A program made the translations under genes and the position numbers. DNA of 64,000 nt from UBA12170 sp964293475 (GTDB lineage: Bacteria; Bacteroidota; Bacteroidia; Bacteroidales; UBA12170): assembly GCA_964293475.1 (NCBI GenBank), contig CAXYYJ010000022.1:1-64000 (forward strand), written 5' to 3'. Position 1 is the stretch's first letter, and each line of letters begins with the position of its first letter. The notes beneath the pieces are model-generated. The model saw only the letters and a program-made list of their open reading frames with translations. It was not told the DNA's origin and did not search any database. Below, piece after piece: positions 25,919 to 35,432 of this stretch.

Positions 25919-27250
25919 TTATTTCTTGCTTCTGTTTCTAATTATTTGACCCACCTGGTTTTTGCCGTAACGGATATAGTCGAGCAAAGGAATGTTAGCG
26001 GGACAAGTATAGGAGCATGAGCCACATTCAATGCAGTCCATCACTCTTTCTTTTTCAACCCGGTCGAATAGTTTTAGTTTGCTGGTTTTTGTGAGCAGAA
26101 CAGGTTCCAGACCCATGGGGCAAGCCTGAACGCATTTGGCGCAGCGAATGCAATTCGATTCGGTATGACGGTGTGATTGGTCATCGGGCATTAAAAGTAT
26201 TCCTGAAGTTCCTTTTACAACAGGTATATCAGCGCTAAGAAGTGCTTTCCCCATCATAGGCCCGCCATTGATTATTTTTCCTGTATCTTCAGGTAATCCA
26301 CCGGCGGCTTCAATAAGTTCCCTTACAGGAGTACCAATCCGAACCAGAAAGTTAGATGGATTCTTAACAGATGACCCAGTTACGGTGACAACCCTTTCGA
26401 ACAGTGGTTTGTTTTTTTGAACTGCTTCGTACACAGCCACTGCAGTACCCACATTGTTCACCACACAACCCACTTCTATGGGTAATTTACCAGATGGAAC
26501 TTCGCGGCCGGTAAGCGCCTGAATCAGTTGCTTTTCGCCACCTTGTGGATATTGTACTTTGAGTGGATGAACAGAAATGCCATTGAACTTTTTGCACAGT
26601 TTATCCAAAGCATCTATAGCATCTGGTTTGTTGTTTTCAATGCCAATCATAGCTTTCTGAACTTGTAATCCTTTCATAAGAATTGAAACGCCAACAAGCA
26701 TCTCTTCTCCACGTTCCAACATAATCCGGTGGTCGGAGGTTAGATAGGGTTCACATTCTACACCATTAATTATTAATGTATCCACTCTTTTTCCCTCCGG
26801 AACCATGAGCTTCACAAACGATGGGAAAGTTGCTCCTCCAAGTCCAACAACGCCCATCTCATTGATTTTATCAATAATTTCCTTGCTGGTAAGTTTAATA
26901 TCGTGGATTATTTCCTTGCTGGTATTAATACTCTCCATCCATTCATCGCCTTCTACTGCAATAATAATAGATGGCTTTCGGTAACCACTGGAGTCGTATA
27001 CATCGTCAATTTTCAATACCTTCCCAGAAACAGAGGAATGAATATTGGCAGAAATAAATCCTGCTGATTTGGCTATGAGTTGTCCCACTTTAACCACATC
27101 GCCTTTGTTAACAATTGGTGTTGACGGAGCTCCTAAATGTTGCCCCAGCGTTATGTTTACCTGCTTGGGCAAGGGTAGGGGCGCTATGGCCGCGTGAGCC
27201 GAAAGCTTGTTTTCCGGAGGATGAACTCCACCTAATTTAAAGGTTTTCAT
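25919..27250 (-). CDS. rnfC: Rnf complex subunit C (NADH-binding)
   Basis: A 443-residue soluble subunit that binds NAD(H) and FMN. It begins with the RnfC N-terminal lipoyl-like sandwich (KTFKLGGVHPPENK). The NADH/FMN core has MGVVGLGGATFPSFVKL and INGVECEPYLTSDHR. The C-terminus has two [4Fe-4S] motifs, CIRCAKCVQACPMGLEP and CIECGSCSYTCPANIP. This is the short form without the long repeat-rich tail of E. coli RsxC. Confidence 0.96.
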   Translation of the reverse strand: MKTFKLGGVHPPENKLSAHAAIAPLPLPKQVNITLGQHLGAPSTPIVNKGDVVKVGQLIAKSAGFISANIHSSVSGKVLKIDDVYDSSGYRKPSIIIAVEGDEWMESINTSKEIIHDIKLTSKEIIDKINEMGVVGLGGATFPSFVKLMVPEGKRVDTLIINGVECEPYLTSDHRIMLERGEEMLVGVSILMKGLQVQKAMIGIENNKPDAIDALDKLCKKFNGISVHPLKVQYPQGGEKQLIQALTGREVPSGKLPIEVGCVVNNVGTAVAVYEAVQKNKPLFERVVTVTGSSVKNPSNFLVRIGTPVRELIEAAGGLPEDTGKIINGGPMMGKALLSADIPVVKGTSGILLMPDDQSHRHTESNCIRCAKCVQACPMGLEPVLLTKTSKLKLFDRVEKERVMDCIECGSCSYTCPANIPLLDYIRYGKNQVGQIIRNRSKK

Positions 27251-27286
27251 TGAATGTCTCCTTTTTATTTTGTTTTCGCTTTTCGA

Positions 27287-28300
27287 TTAAATTTTAGCAG
27301 ATTCGTCCGAATTCTCAACTTTTTTAGAATTAGGACTAATTTCTTTTTCAGGGGCTTGTGACACCATATTTTTCTCAGGGGTCACAATTATAGTAGCCTT
27401 TGGTTTGGCTGGTTTCTCATTATCCGCTGGTTGAGTGGCTTTTTCAGTATTATCTTCGGTTTTCTTCAATTTCTTTAATGGGAAATTGATTTCGTGTATG
27501 GCATGAGTTGGGCAAACAGGTTCACATTTGCGGCAAAGTTTACATTTAGTATAATCGATGTAGGCGCGGTTATTTTTCATTTCAATGGCGTCGAAAGGAC
27601 AAGCTTTAAAGCACAAAGAACACCCTATGCAAGCCACTTCACAGTTTTTCCTGGATACAGCGCCTTTCTCTTCGTTGACGCAAGCCACAAAAATTCTCAA
27701 TTCTTTTTTCCCAACATTTCTCAACTCAATAATGTCTTTCGGGCAGGCAACAACACAGGCATTACAAGCCACACATTTATTGTTTACCTCGGGAAGCATG
27801 GTTTCGGGATTAATCTGAATAGCATCGAAATCGCAAGCTGCAACGCAGTCGCCAAGGCCTAAGCAGCCAAAAGAGCAACCTCCTTCGCCAGAATAAAGTG
27901 TTGCAGCAGCAGCACAATTGCTGATTCCTTCGTATTTTACTTTTGATGGTGAGTTAACAACAGAACCATTGCAACGAACCACAGCAATTTGGGGTTCAAG
28001 TATTTGAGCTTCAAGGCCGAGTACCTTACCTACTTGTTGCATCACATCGATACCCCCTACAGGGCAATTAAAACCCTCCATGCTCCCGGCCTTAACTATA
28101 GCATCGGCAAATGCCCGGCAGCCGGCATAACCGCATCCACCGCAATTAGCACTGGGAAGTACAGATTCCACCTCATCAATTCGGGGGTCTTCGTAAACTT
28201 TGAATTTTTGGGCGATAAAAAAAAGGACGACAGCTGAGAGAATTGCCAGAACTCCAAGAGATCCAACGGCATAGATAATAACTTCGCTCACGATATACAA
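27287..28300 (-). CDS. rnfB: Rnf complex subunit B (ferredoxin-type)
   Basis: A 337-residue membrane-anchored iron-sulfur subunit that takes electrons from ferredoxin. It has an N-terminal membrane helix (about residues 5-30), the four-Cys Fe-S domain (ANCGGCGYAGCRAFADA, then FNCPVGG), and several [4Fe-4S] ferredoxin motifs (CLGLGDCVAACDF, CVACNACVVACPKD, CIGCSLCFKACPFDA, CKLCRKCEPVCPTHA). After about residue 275 it continues in a low-complexity tail rich in K, E, P and T, which is not part of the core family and probably disordered. It is the first gene of rnfBCDGEA. Confidence 0.95.
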   Translation of the reverse strand: MYIVSEVIIYAVGSLGVLAILSAVVLFFIAQKFKVYEDPRIDEVESVLPSANCGGCGYAGCRAFADAIVKAGSMEGFNCPVGGIDVMQQVGKVLGLEAQILEPQIAVVRCNGSVVNSPSKVKYEGISNCAAAATLYSGEGGCSFGCLGLGDCVAACDFDAIQINPETMLPEVNNKCVACNACVVACPKDIIELRNVGKKELRIFVACVNEEKGAVSRKNCEVACIGCSLCFKACPFDAIEMKNNRAYIDYTKCKLCRKCEPVCPTHAIHEINFPLKKLKKTEDNTEKATQPADNEKPAKPKATIIVTPEKNMVSQAPEKEISPNSKKVENSDESAKI

Positions 28301-28801
28301 TTTTGGTTGTTATTTTTTATATTGCTCTTTATCTATCGACTGGAATGGAGAATTTAAGGCTGATAATGTACTGATTTCTAATACTCAAACGATTCTTAAC
28401 TACCAAATAATCATAACATCATTCATTCTTTTAACCATTCATTTTAACGAAGGATAAAATTGCGCTACAAAAATAGGAACTAAAATAGTATTAACACTCA
28501 AACCTATGACTGGGGCTGGGTTTGTGCAATTGAATGACATTCAATTGATTAAAAAATGTGTAAAAATTTTGTTAAATTTGGCAGTTGGTAATAGATTGTA
28601 AATCAAATCACTGAATGTCAGTTTAGACGCTTTCTAAATTTGATTCTAAATTACAAGGGAAACATGGCGATAATATGTAATATGCTGATGGTAAGTAAAT
28701 TATGAATTCAAAACTGTTTAATTGATAAACAACAGATGAAATTGCTTAATTTATTGTTATTCGTCAAGCTTGTGAATTGAACTAACTCTAAAGGCTTAGA
28801 A
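28301..28801. other. 501-base intergenic region between rnfB and the receiver gene
   Basis: No convincing reading frame is present. It holds a minus-strand promoter for rnf (28468-28502). A plus-strand TAAATTTG match at 28573-28580 has no gene behind it: the only following ATG (28665) opens a 13-codon frame. The rest is AT-rich with short imperfect hairpins. A small RNA cannot be excluded. Confidence 0.5.
28468..28502 (-). promoter_or_regulatory. Putative promoter of rnfBCDGEA
   Basis: The minus strand has TATTTTTG (28468-28475) with TTTG 23 bases upstream (28499-28502), both Bacteroidota promoter elements. The leader would be about 160 bases, longer than for other genes here, which leaves room for leader regulation. 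Confidence 0.45.
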
Positions 28802-29170
28802 CTACATGTTCAGGAGTTTTTCAATCCCAGCCAGAATTTCTTTATTCTCGAAGGGCTTCTCAAATATCATATTAGCGCCTAGCAACTTAGCTGATCTTAA
28901 ATTATCAACAGCGTTGGTTCTGCCTCCCCCCGAAATTGCTATTATTTTAATAGCTTTATTCATTTTTTTAAGTTCCAGGATAGTTTCTATACCCTCTTTA
29001 TCGGGCATTATTATATCCGTGATCACCAAATCGGGAGAATGTTCAATAAAAAGGGATTTGGCATAGCGACCATCACTTGTTTCAATGACGTGGTAATTGT
29101 TTCTTGTTAACAATTCGGCAAACATTTCTCTAAAATGCTCGTCATCATCGATTAATAATATTTTATTCAT
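28802..29170 (-). CDS. Stand-alone response-regulator receiver protein
   Basis: A 122-residue CheY-like receiver domain with no output domain. The acidic pocket is D8-D9-D10, the phosphoacceptor is D52 in LVITDIIMPD, and the conserved lysine is in MIFEKPF. ISGGG replaces the usual switch Thr/Ser region with a Ser. It follows the histidine kinase gene by 24 bases and is most likely its phosphorylation partner. The downstream target is not in the window. Confidence 0.9.
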   Translation of the reverse strand: MNKILLIDDDEHFREMFAELLTRNNYHVIETSDGRYAKSLFIEHSPDLVITDIIMPDKEGIETILELKKMNKAIKIIAISGGGRTNAVDNLRSAKLLGANMIFEKPFENKEILAGIEKLLNM

Positions 29171-29194
29171 TTCAAATTTGTTTTACGAAATAGT

Positions 29195-31963
29195 TTATGA
29201 TATCAATGGTAAATTTATATAAAAAATGCTTCCAATACCTAATTCAGATTCAACTTCAATATTGCCGTTGTGTTTTTTAATGATTCCTCTGGCCATTGAG
29301 AGTCCAAGCCCGGTTCCTTTACCAACTTCCTTGGTTGTGAAAAATGGTTCAAATATTCGTTTCATGGTAATAGAATCCATGCCAAATCCATTGTCCGAAA
29401 TTTTTATTGTAACTGTATTTTTTGTTGAAATACTATCTTTTAAATATTTGGTATTGTGATTTTTAAGTATTTCTACCTTTACTAAACCATTTTCTTTCAC
29501 AATAGCGTGAAAAGCATTGGTAACAATATTAACAATAACCTGGGTTAATTGATTTGCATCACCCAATATTATGGCTCCCGATACGCTTCCGGGAAATTCC
29601 AATAAAATATCTTTGGGCTTAGATCCTAAAATTATATCATGACAATCAACCAGCAAATCGTCTAGATTTACTTTCTCTAACTCAATCTCAGTTCCTCTAC
29701 TAAAGGTCAGGAGTTTCTTGATTGTTAGCTGAGATTGGTTTGTAGCTTTAAGACTGGAAGATAAATATCTGTGTATCCGTTGGCCGGGGTCGTTAATGTC
29801 TTCGAGCGACATTTCCAAATATCCTTTTATGGTGCCCAAAAAGTTGTTCAAATCGTGAGCAATTCCGCCGGCAAGTGTACCAATAGTATCGAGTTTTTGT
29901 GATTGGATTAATTGTTCCTCCATTTTTTGTCTGGCCTTTTTGTCAGCTTCAATCTGGGTCACGTCCTGAATATAGAAAGCAACAGAACCTACTTCGAGAA
30001 CTCCGTCGAGAATGGGACTAATCTTGAGATTAAAAATCCGATTTTCGACTTCGGTAATTTGTATTTCTTTTATAACCTTACTACTAATGACCAGATCCAT
30101 GTAATTTTGTAAGATTTTTTGGTTGGTCGGGCTAAAGAGATTAATGAGTTGGGAGTTGATAAGCTTACTAAAATCAGGTAAATAGCCATTAAGATTGTTG
30201 GTATTTGCAGTTCTAACCTTGCCGTCCAAATCCACAAGTATTGTGGAATCGAAACTGGCATCGAGCAAGGCCTTGTTTTTCTGCTCGCTGGCCAAAAGTT
30301 CCTTATTTTGAAGTTTAGTTATTTTAGTAGCTTTTCTATTGTTTAGATAAATAATAATTACAAATGCCAAAATAAGAACCAAAGCCAGAATAGCTAGAGT
30401 TAGATAAATTGTTCTGGTTTTGTTTTCCAGAGCCATCATTTTTTTTTCGTTGGTTAAGCGGTCAAATAATTTTTCACGTTCCTGATTTTCAAGCTTTAAG
30501 CTTAAATAATCACGACGAGAGCTTGCTTCTAAACTAAAAATGCTGTCCTGCAAAAGGTCATATTTCTTATAATAAACCAGGGCGGTTTCAAATTTCCCTA
30601 AGCTTTCATAGTTTACTGATAACTCCTTATATCCATCAATTAGAGTTGCAATAGAATTAATCTGAGATGATATTTCAATTGATTTGCGAAGAAACTGGAC
30701 GCTGAGCGAATCATTATTTATTTTTTTGTGTGCTTTACCCATTTCCAGATATAAATTGGCCAATTGTGTCTTGCTGCCAAAACTTTCGAAAGTTATTTCT
30801 GCCTGGTTAAAGTAATCAAATGCCAGTGGAAATTTGCCCTGGGCGACATATACTGTTGCAATCATTGCGTAGGTTTCGGCAGCGCCAAGTTTTTTGCTGG
30901 CATTAATATCAAAACTTAGGCTTTGATTTAGTAGAATGAGCGCCGAGTCGTACTTCCCGTCTAAATAGCTAAGTTCACCCAGATTATGGAGCACAATTGA
31001 TTTTTCCTCCTCCTGATTGTAACTATTGGCTAGGCTTAATGCTTCGTAATAATAGAATTTCGCTTTCGAAAAATCCTTGGTTTGTTGATAAACAAGAGCG
31101 ATATTATTCAAAGTAGTCGTTAACTCCATTTCCATGCCCAATTCCTGACTCAAACTAAGCGACTTTAAAAACAAGTCCAACGACTCATCATAAGCTCCCC
31201 ACTCCATATAAATAATTGCTTTATTATGGGTTGCGTATGATATGGCTGTGGTATCATTGGTCTCATAACTAATCTGCTCAAATTTGTCGTAAGCTTTTAA
31301 GGCATTTTTATAATCCCCCAAATCCTGATATAAAATACCTAACCTGTTATAAGAATTACCAAGGGTTTTTGTTAAGAAGTTCTTCTCCTGAAAAATGATG
31401 GCAGAATCTATATAGCTAATCGCGGATTGAAATTTAAAAAGCTCATTATAATTGGTTGACATAAGTATATATATATCTGCAATCCTTTGTTTAGGCAAAT
31501 GATTTCTATAATGGTGAAGGAGATATTTTAATGTATCAATAGATTCGTATGGTTTTTCTAACCGCGATAATCCATTGGCAATATTATACATAGATTCTGC
31601 TGCATCTGCTGGAAGGTCTAAATCCTTAAAGATTAAATAGGATTGATTAAAGAAGGTTAAGGCTGTAGTTGCTTTATTGTTGTCTAATTGATAGAGCCCC
31701 TGCAAATAATTACCATCGGCAAGTCCTTGTGAATAATTGTATTTCTGTGAATAACTGATTGCATCATCCAACAATGACTGACCGTATTTCGGATTTATAT
31801 GTCTGTGTTCTTCGGCTAAAAGCAAAGCACAATCTATCCATTGGGTTCCCGTGGTTTTTGTAAGCATATCAGATAAACTATCAACGCGCGAAACCGGTTC
31901 GACAGAATATCCCGCCAAATGAATAATAAAAAAGAGAAGAATGATAATTTTTCTCATTAACAA
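29195..31963 (-). CDS. TPR-containing sensor histidine kinase
   Basis: A 922-residue inner-membrane kinase. It has a signal peptide (to about residue 20) and periplasmic TPR repeats (about 55-480, for example GNSYNRLGILYQDLGDYKNALKAY split over helices). A coiled coil and one membrane helix follow (about 520-542), then a PAS-like domain (ALLDASFDSTILVDLDGKV). The phosphoacceptor His is in GGIAHDLNNFLG, and the ATPase domain has N-box VNIVTNAFHAI, ISDNGFGMD and GKGTGLGLSMARG. The input is presumably sensed by the TPR part. Its partner is the receiver protein just downstream. A start two codons later is equally possible. Confidence 0.92.
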   Translation of the reverse strand: MLMRKIIILLFFIIHLAGYSVEPVSRVDSLSDMLTKTTGTQWIDCALLLAEEHRHINPKYGQSLLDDAISYSQKYNYSQGLADGNYLQGLYQLDNNKATTALTFFNQSYLIFKDLDLPADAAESMYNIANGLSRLEKPYESIDTLKYLLHHYRNHLPKQRIADIYILMSTNYNELFKFQSAISYIDSAIIFQEKNFLTKTLGNSYNRLGILYQDLGDYKNALKAYDKFEQISYETNDTTAISYATHNKAIIYMEWGAYDESLDLFLKSLSLSQELGMEMELTTTLNNIALVYQQTKDFSKAKFYYYEALSLANSYNQEEEKSIVLHNLGELSYLDGKYDSALILLNQSLSFDINASKKLGAAETYAMIATVYVAQGKFPLAFDYFNQAEITFESFGSKTQLANLYLEMGKAHKKINNDSLSVQFLRKSIEISSQINSIATLIDGYKELSVNYESLGKFETALVYYKKYDLLQDSIFSLEASSRRDYLSLKLENQEREKLFDRLTNEKKMMALENKTRTIYLTLAILALVLILAFVIIIYLNNRKATKITKLQNKELLASEQKNKALLDASFDSTILVDLDGKVRTANTNNLNGYLPDFSKLINSQLINLFSPTNQKILQNYMDLVISSKVIKEIQITEVENRIFNLKISPILDGVLEVGSVAFYIQDVTQIEADKKARQKMEEQLIQSQKLDTIGTLAGGIAHDLNNFLGTIKGYLEMSLEDINDPGQRIHRYLSSSLKATNQSQLTIKKLLTFSRGTEIELEKVNLDDLLVDCHDIILGSKPKDILLEFPGSVSGAIILGDANQLTQVIVNIVTNAFHAIVKENGLVKVEILKNHNTKYLKDSISTKNTVTIKISDNGFGMDSITMKRIFEPFFTTKEVGKGTGLGLSMARGIIKKHNGNIEVESELGIGSIFYINLPLIS

Positions 31964-32005
31964 CGCAAAGCTAATTCAATGGTTCATACTGTCAAAGTGA
32001 GTCTT

Positions 32006-32013
32006 CAAATTTA
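32006..32013 (-). promoter_or_regulatory. -7 box (TAAATTTG) for the histidine kinase gene
   Basis: The minus strand reads TAAATTTG, with a TTG 22 bases upstream (32036-32038). The leader is about 40 bases. Confidence 0.5.
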
Positions 32014-32108
32014 TATACTAAAACAACAGCTATTGCAATTTGTTCTACTTCTTGCCAGTGGATTTTAGTATATTAAAATTTAAACTAAAGATATAAAATT
32101 CTTTTATT

Positions 32109-32333
32109 CTACTCGGAAAAAAAATCCTGTATCAATTGATAACTTCTGTTTTTGATGTCATGAGAACGAGGCAGATTATTCTGAACTTCTACTTTTTGCT
32201 CATGAGTTGGTGCCGTTGTTTGTTCAAAATCGGCATGTTGCTTAAATTTATTACCTATTTGCCCTTTATAGAACTGAACTCTTTTAGCTAAAATTAAGCT
32301 TACAATACTTGGATTCTCGTTTCCCATAACCAT
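32109..32333 (-). CDS. Small protein of unknown function
   Basis: A 74-residue polar, soluble protein (possibly starting at the second ATG, two codons in). I do not recognise it. It has no signal or membrane segment; the first 30 residues could form a helix (SLILAKRVQFYKGQI), and the ending is also helical (YQLIQDFFSE). Support for a real gene comes from a near-perfect promoter just upstream (TTG, 20 bases, TATTTTTG) and codon use like its neighbours. It is divergent from another unrecognised gene. Confidence 0.55.
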   Translation of the reverse strand: MVMGNENPSIVSLILAKRVQFYKGQIGNKFKQHADFEQTTAPTHEQKVEVQNNLPRSHDIKNRSYQLIQDFFSE

Positions 32334-32353
32334 TTTTTATTAGATTCTTAGCA

Positions 32354-32384
32354 CAAAAATATTTTATAAAGTATTGTAATTCAA
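32354..32384 (-). promoter_or_regulatory. Promoter of the 74-residue protein gene
   Basis: The minus strand has TTG at 32382-32384 and TATTTTTG at 32354-32361, separated by 20 bases, an ideal Bacteroidota spacing. It sits 20 bases before the ATG. Confidence 0.6.
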
Positions 32385-32536
32385 TATTTTTAAGCTTAAT
32401 TTTTCTTTTTAAGCCAATTTCAAGCATTTTTAAGTGTATTGGTAAAATTTTAGCCATTAAAGAAAAAACTTAAATTATTTACTTTTTACTTGATATTTTA
32501 CTTTAATATATCTTAAATTTATCTCAATTTTGCAGC

Positions 32537-33682
32537 ATGGTAAATCAGTTCAACTTTTTAAAGCCTTCGTCAATAATGGCTCTCGAGCTTTCGGTGAATA
32601 TATTGCCAAGTGTTGAACGTGTGGAATTGTTGACAAGAGTGGCTCAAAGTGCTGATTTTGATTTGTATACAATTCATGATGGCATTCTTAAATCTGATAA
32701 TCCATCCAACTATAGAGCTGGTGATTTAAGTAAAATGGCCAAACAAATCAAGGGATTGGCATGGTATAGCCTTAGTGAGCTCCCTTTGATGAGCCATGGT
32801 CAGATTTCTATCTCTTCTTCACTTTTCGACGAGTTGCTTAAAAGTGTTTTGGTGCTTAATCTTTCCAAACCAGATGGCAGTAATCAGGATTTATTTTTTA
32901 TTTATTTTCGAAAAGACTCCAGCGAGTTTGGTCCTATTTCGCCGGAAAATGTATTCGATACCAATCAAAAAATGTTTGTTGGAAGGTTGATTTATAATAC
33001 CTTAAACGCTGTAATTAAACAATTGGATGAAAACAGAGAAGCCTTGTCCAGCTATAATCAACAAATAAATCTCATGTTGATTCAATATCGTCGTCAGCTC
33101 GATGAAAAGGAAAATGAAATTGCAGTATTTCATAATAAACTAAGCCAGATTGTTCTTTCGATGGTCGATGATATTCAAGGTAAATCTGTCAAGTTTACCT
33201 CCGCAGCTATTGCTTATTTATGGTCTAATTTTACTGATTTATCGCAATTGAAGACGCAGATTTTAGAGGCAGTAAACTTTGTTTTAACCTTATCTTTTGG
33301 TTCAATTGGCAACGAAATAGTAGTTGATATACATCACTTTAAACCTTTGGATAAGCCATCTGAAATAACCCACGAGAAAGTTAATATCAGTTCGGAAAAT
33401 TCCTACGATTCGCATACAAAAGTCTATCAATTTCTCGACATGCTCGAAAAAGCAGCAGGTTTCTTAATTAAACGTGGGGAGAAAATAACCAGTACCAATA
33501 TGGGTGGCACATTAGAGCAACCCATTACGGCAGCTGCTATTTCGGACAAGCTTAAAAATCATAGCCGTAAAATTGTATTACTGCTCCAGCAATATCCTGA
33601 TAAGTGGGCTACAATTCGATACCACTTTAAGCCATTAATCAATATTCAGGAAAGAGTTGCTGAGGAAAAACTGGCAGGTTAA
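32537..33682 (+). CDS. Unrecognised soluble protein, possibly regulatory
   Basis: A 381-residue protein without signal peptide or membrane helix. The first 160 residues look like a compact alpha/beta sensory domain (LELSVNILPSVERVELLTRVAQ; QDLFFIYFRKDSSEFGPIS), loosely GAF/PAS-like. A coiled coil follows (about 160-210). The last 60 residues (EQPITAAAISDKLKNHSRKI, then QQYPDKWATIRYHF) could contain a helix-turn-helix. I cannot assign a family. It is monocistronic and divergent from the small 74-residue gene. Confidence 0.7.
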   Translation: MVNQFNFLKPSSIMALELSVNILPSVERVELLTRVAQSADFDLYTIHDGILKSDNPSNYRAGDLSKMAKQIKGLAWYSLSELPLMSHGQISISSSLFDELLKSVLVLNLSKPDGSNQDLFFIYFRKDSSEFGPISPENVFDTNQKMFVGRLIYNTLNAVIKQLDENREALSSYNQQINLMLIQYRRQLDEKENEIAVFHNKLSQIVLSMVDDIQGKSVKFTSAAIAYLWSNFTDLSQLKTQILEAVNFVLTLSFGSIGNEIVVDIHHFKPLDKPSEITHEKVNISSENSYDSHTKVYQFLDMLEKAAGFLIKRGEKITSTNMGGTLEQPITAAAISDKLKNHSRKIVLLLQQYPDKWATIRYHFKPLINIQERVAEEKLAG

Positions 33683-33812
33683 TATGTAAAGAATTTTTCC
33701 GGATTTGTCATTTTTTTCCGATAAGGAGTTGAAAAATAAGATGATAGCATCTCTTATTTCAATAGCTCATTTAGACAAGATTAGCCCAATTTTAGCATAA
33801 ACCCCATCAAGG

Positions 33813-34553
33813 TTATTTTCTTTTTCTACCAAAAGCCCTGGTATTTTTAATGCCCGGAAATGCAAAGCGGTATCTTAATCCGGCCTTTAAATAAAGAAAC
33901 TTGTCTTTTCCACCTTCGCTCACCAAATCAAGCTCGTCGGACATGGAATAATGGTAGGCCAATTCCATAATAGCATCGAAGCGATGAAAAATCATGTAGC
34001 TAAGCCCGATTCCTGCGTTGAGTTCAAAAGCCATTACAGACTCAGATTTGATGAGAATATCATCTGAAGTTTCTGTGCTTTCATCGGGAATAGTATACAA
34101 ATTGGGTGAAGCAAAAACTAGACCCGCACCAGCAATTCCATAAACTGTAAAATCTGGAACATAACTAATTCCGCCAATCCAACTGGAAAAATTAATTAAA
34201 AACTGACCTCCCACATTATGCATTTTCGATTCAAATCTTAATCTGAGTTCATTATTATAAGCTCTCAAACCAGCATAATTATAAAAAGCACGACCCGAAA
34301 GAACATAGTTAAAGCTCTTTCCCAAATTAATACCTAAAGCCAGGTGACTTTCTTTTTTTAATTTAAGTATGGGATCGTAATTGTATATTCCTAATGTGCC
34401 GTAATAGTTATTAAAGCCCGCATTGGCGTCAACAAACCAGCTATTCTCATTTCTCGATTTATGCAGCTGAAGTTGAAGTTGCGCGTGACTTTCGAAAACA
34501 AGCAATATGACAAATAAAATTAATAAGCCCCTTTTTAACCCGAAATACTTCAC
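33813..34553 (-). CDS. Outer-membrane beta-barrel protein
   Basis: A 246-residue protein with a signal peptide (ending SHAQ) and alternating hydrophobic/aromatic beta strands (WFVDANAGFNNYYGTLGIYNY, VMAFELNAGIGLSYMIF, FLYLKAGLRYRF). The last strands end in aromatic residues, and a basic tail (GRKRK) follows. It resembles small Bacteroidota outer-membrane barrels (OMP_b-brl type). Cargo or function is unknown. A strong promoter lies immediately upstream. Confidence 0.8.
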   Translation of the reverse strand: MKYFGLKRGLLILFVILLVFESHAQLQLQLHKSRNENSWFVDANAGFNNYYGTLGIYNYDPILKLKKESHLALGINLGKSFNYVLSGRAFYNYAGLRAYNNELRLRFESKMHNVGGQFLINFSSWIGGISYVPDFTVYGIAGAGLVFASPNLYTIPDESTETSDDILIKSESVMAFELNAGIGLSYMIFHRFDAIMELAYHYSMSDELDLVSEGGKDKFLYLKAGLRYRFAFPGIKNTRAFGRKRK

Positions 34554-34584
34554 ACAAGATTTGGAAATTATTTCTGTTGCGAAA

Positions 34585-34614
34585 CAAAAGTAGATGATTT
34601 TTCGTCATACCAAA
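34585..34614 (-). promoter_or_regulatory. Promoter of the outer-membrane barrel gene
   Basis: The minus strand has TTTG at 34611-34614 and TACTTTTG at 34585-34592, 18 bases apart, matching both Bacteroidota elements. The leader is about 25 bases. Confidence 0.65.
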
Positions 34615-34681
34615 GAGCCATTATTTTATTTAATACAATTATTTTAATTCTTTAATTTCGCTGTACTTAAACACATGAACC

Positions 34682-35401
34682 ATGGCAGATCAAATTGTTG
34701 GTAATTATAACTTCAAAATAAAATCATACGAGTCTGATAAACAGGGATTTCTTTCTATATCATCGTTATTTTTATACCTTCAGGAGTGCGCCTGGGAAAA
34801 TGCCATGGATAATGGTTTTGGCTACGAGTTTATGGAGAAGGAAAACTCATTTTGGGTGCTGAGTCGCGTAAAAATTAATATGGAAAACTGGCCAGTCTGG
34901 AAAGATGAAATCGCAATTAAAACATGGCCGCGTGGACCACAAGGGCTTTTTGCAATTCGCGATTTTGAAGTCACTGGCTCTAAGGGAAATATTGCAAAGG
35001 TTTCCAGTTCATGGCTCATTTTGGATAAAGAAACCCGTAGACCAAGAAAGCTGAGCGATTTTGATTTCGCAAAAAGCGACTTTTCTGGCGAAAAGGCCAT
35101 AGAAGGGGAGATTGAAAAAATAAGTATCCCCGATAATATGTTGCTCATTCATCAACGAATAGTTTTTAGCAGCGATATCGATGTGAATGGTCATGTGAAC
35201 AATGCAACCTATGTACGCTGGATCTCTGATGCCTTTAATGCCATTTTTGAAGCTAAATTTCAGAGTTTTACCATAAATTTTTTAAGCGAGCTCATGCTTG
35301 ATTCCAATTTTGGAGTTTGGTATGGTTGGGATGAGAAAAGAATTGTTTTTCTTCTCAAAGACGAGACTGGTAAAGAAATCTGCCGGGCAAAAATTGACTA
35401 A
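34682..35401 (+). CDS. Acyl-ACP thioesterase (FatA/FatB type)
   Basis: A 239-residue double-hotdog thioesterase that hydrolyses acyl-ACP to free fatty acid. The N-terminal hotdog contains LQECAWENAMDNGFG and WVLSRVKINMENWPVW. WPRGPQGLFAIRDFEV and the C-terminal DVNGHVNNATYVRWISDAF carry the conserved Asn/His of the active site, as in plant and bacterial PF01643 enzymes. The second hotdog is short. It is monocistronic, and its chain-length preference cannot be predicted. Confidence 0.88.
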   Translation: MADQIVGNYNFKIKSYESDKQGFLSISSLFLYLQECAWENAMDNGFGYEFMEKENSFWVLSRVKINMENWPVWKDEIAIKTWPRGPQGLFAIRDFEVTGSKGNIAKVSSSWLILDKETRRPRKLSDFDFAKSDFSGEKAIEGEIEKISIPDNMLLIHQRIVFSSDIDVNGHVNNATYVRWISDAFNAIFEAKFQSFTINFLSELMLDSNFGVWYGWDEKRIVFLLKDETGKEICRAKID

Positions 35402-35432
35402 ATCTCACATATTTATTTCCTGAATTTAGTTT

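Noticed and set aside
28573..28580. Plus-strand TAAATTTG in the rnf upstream region
   Set aside because: It matches the -7 box but no gene or recognisable RNA lies downstream, and such matches occur by chance in AT-rich DNA.
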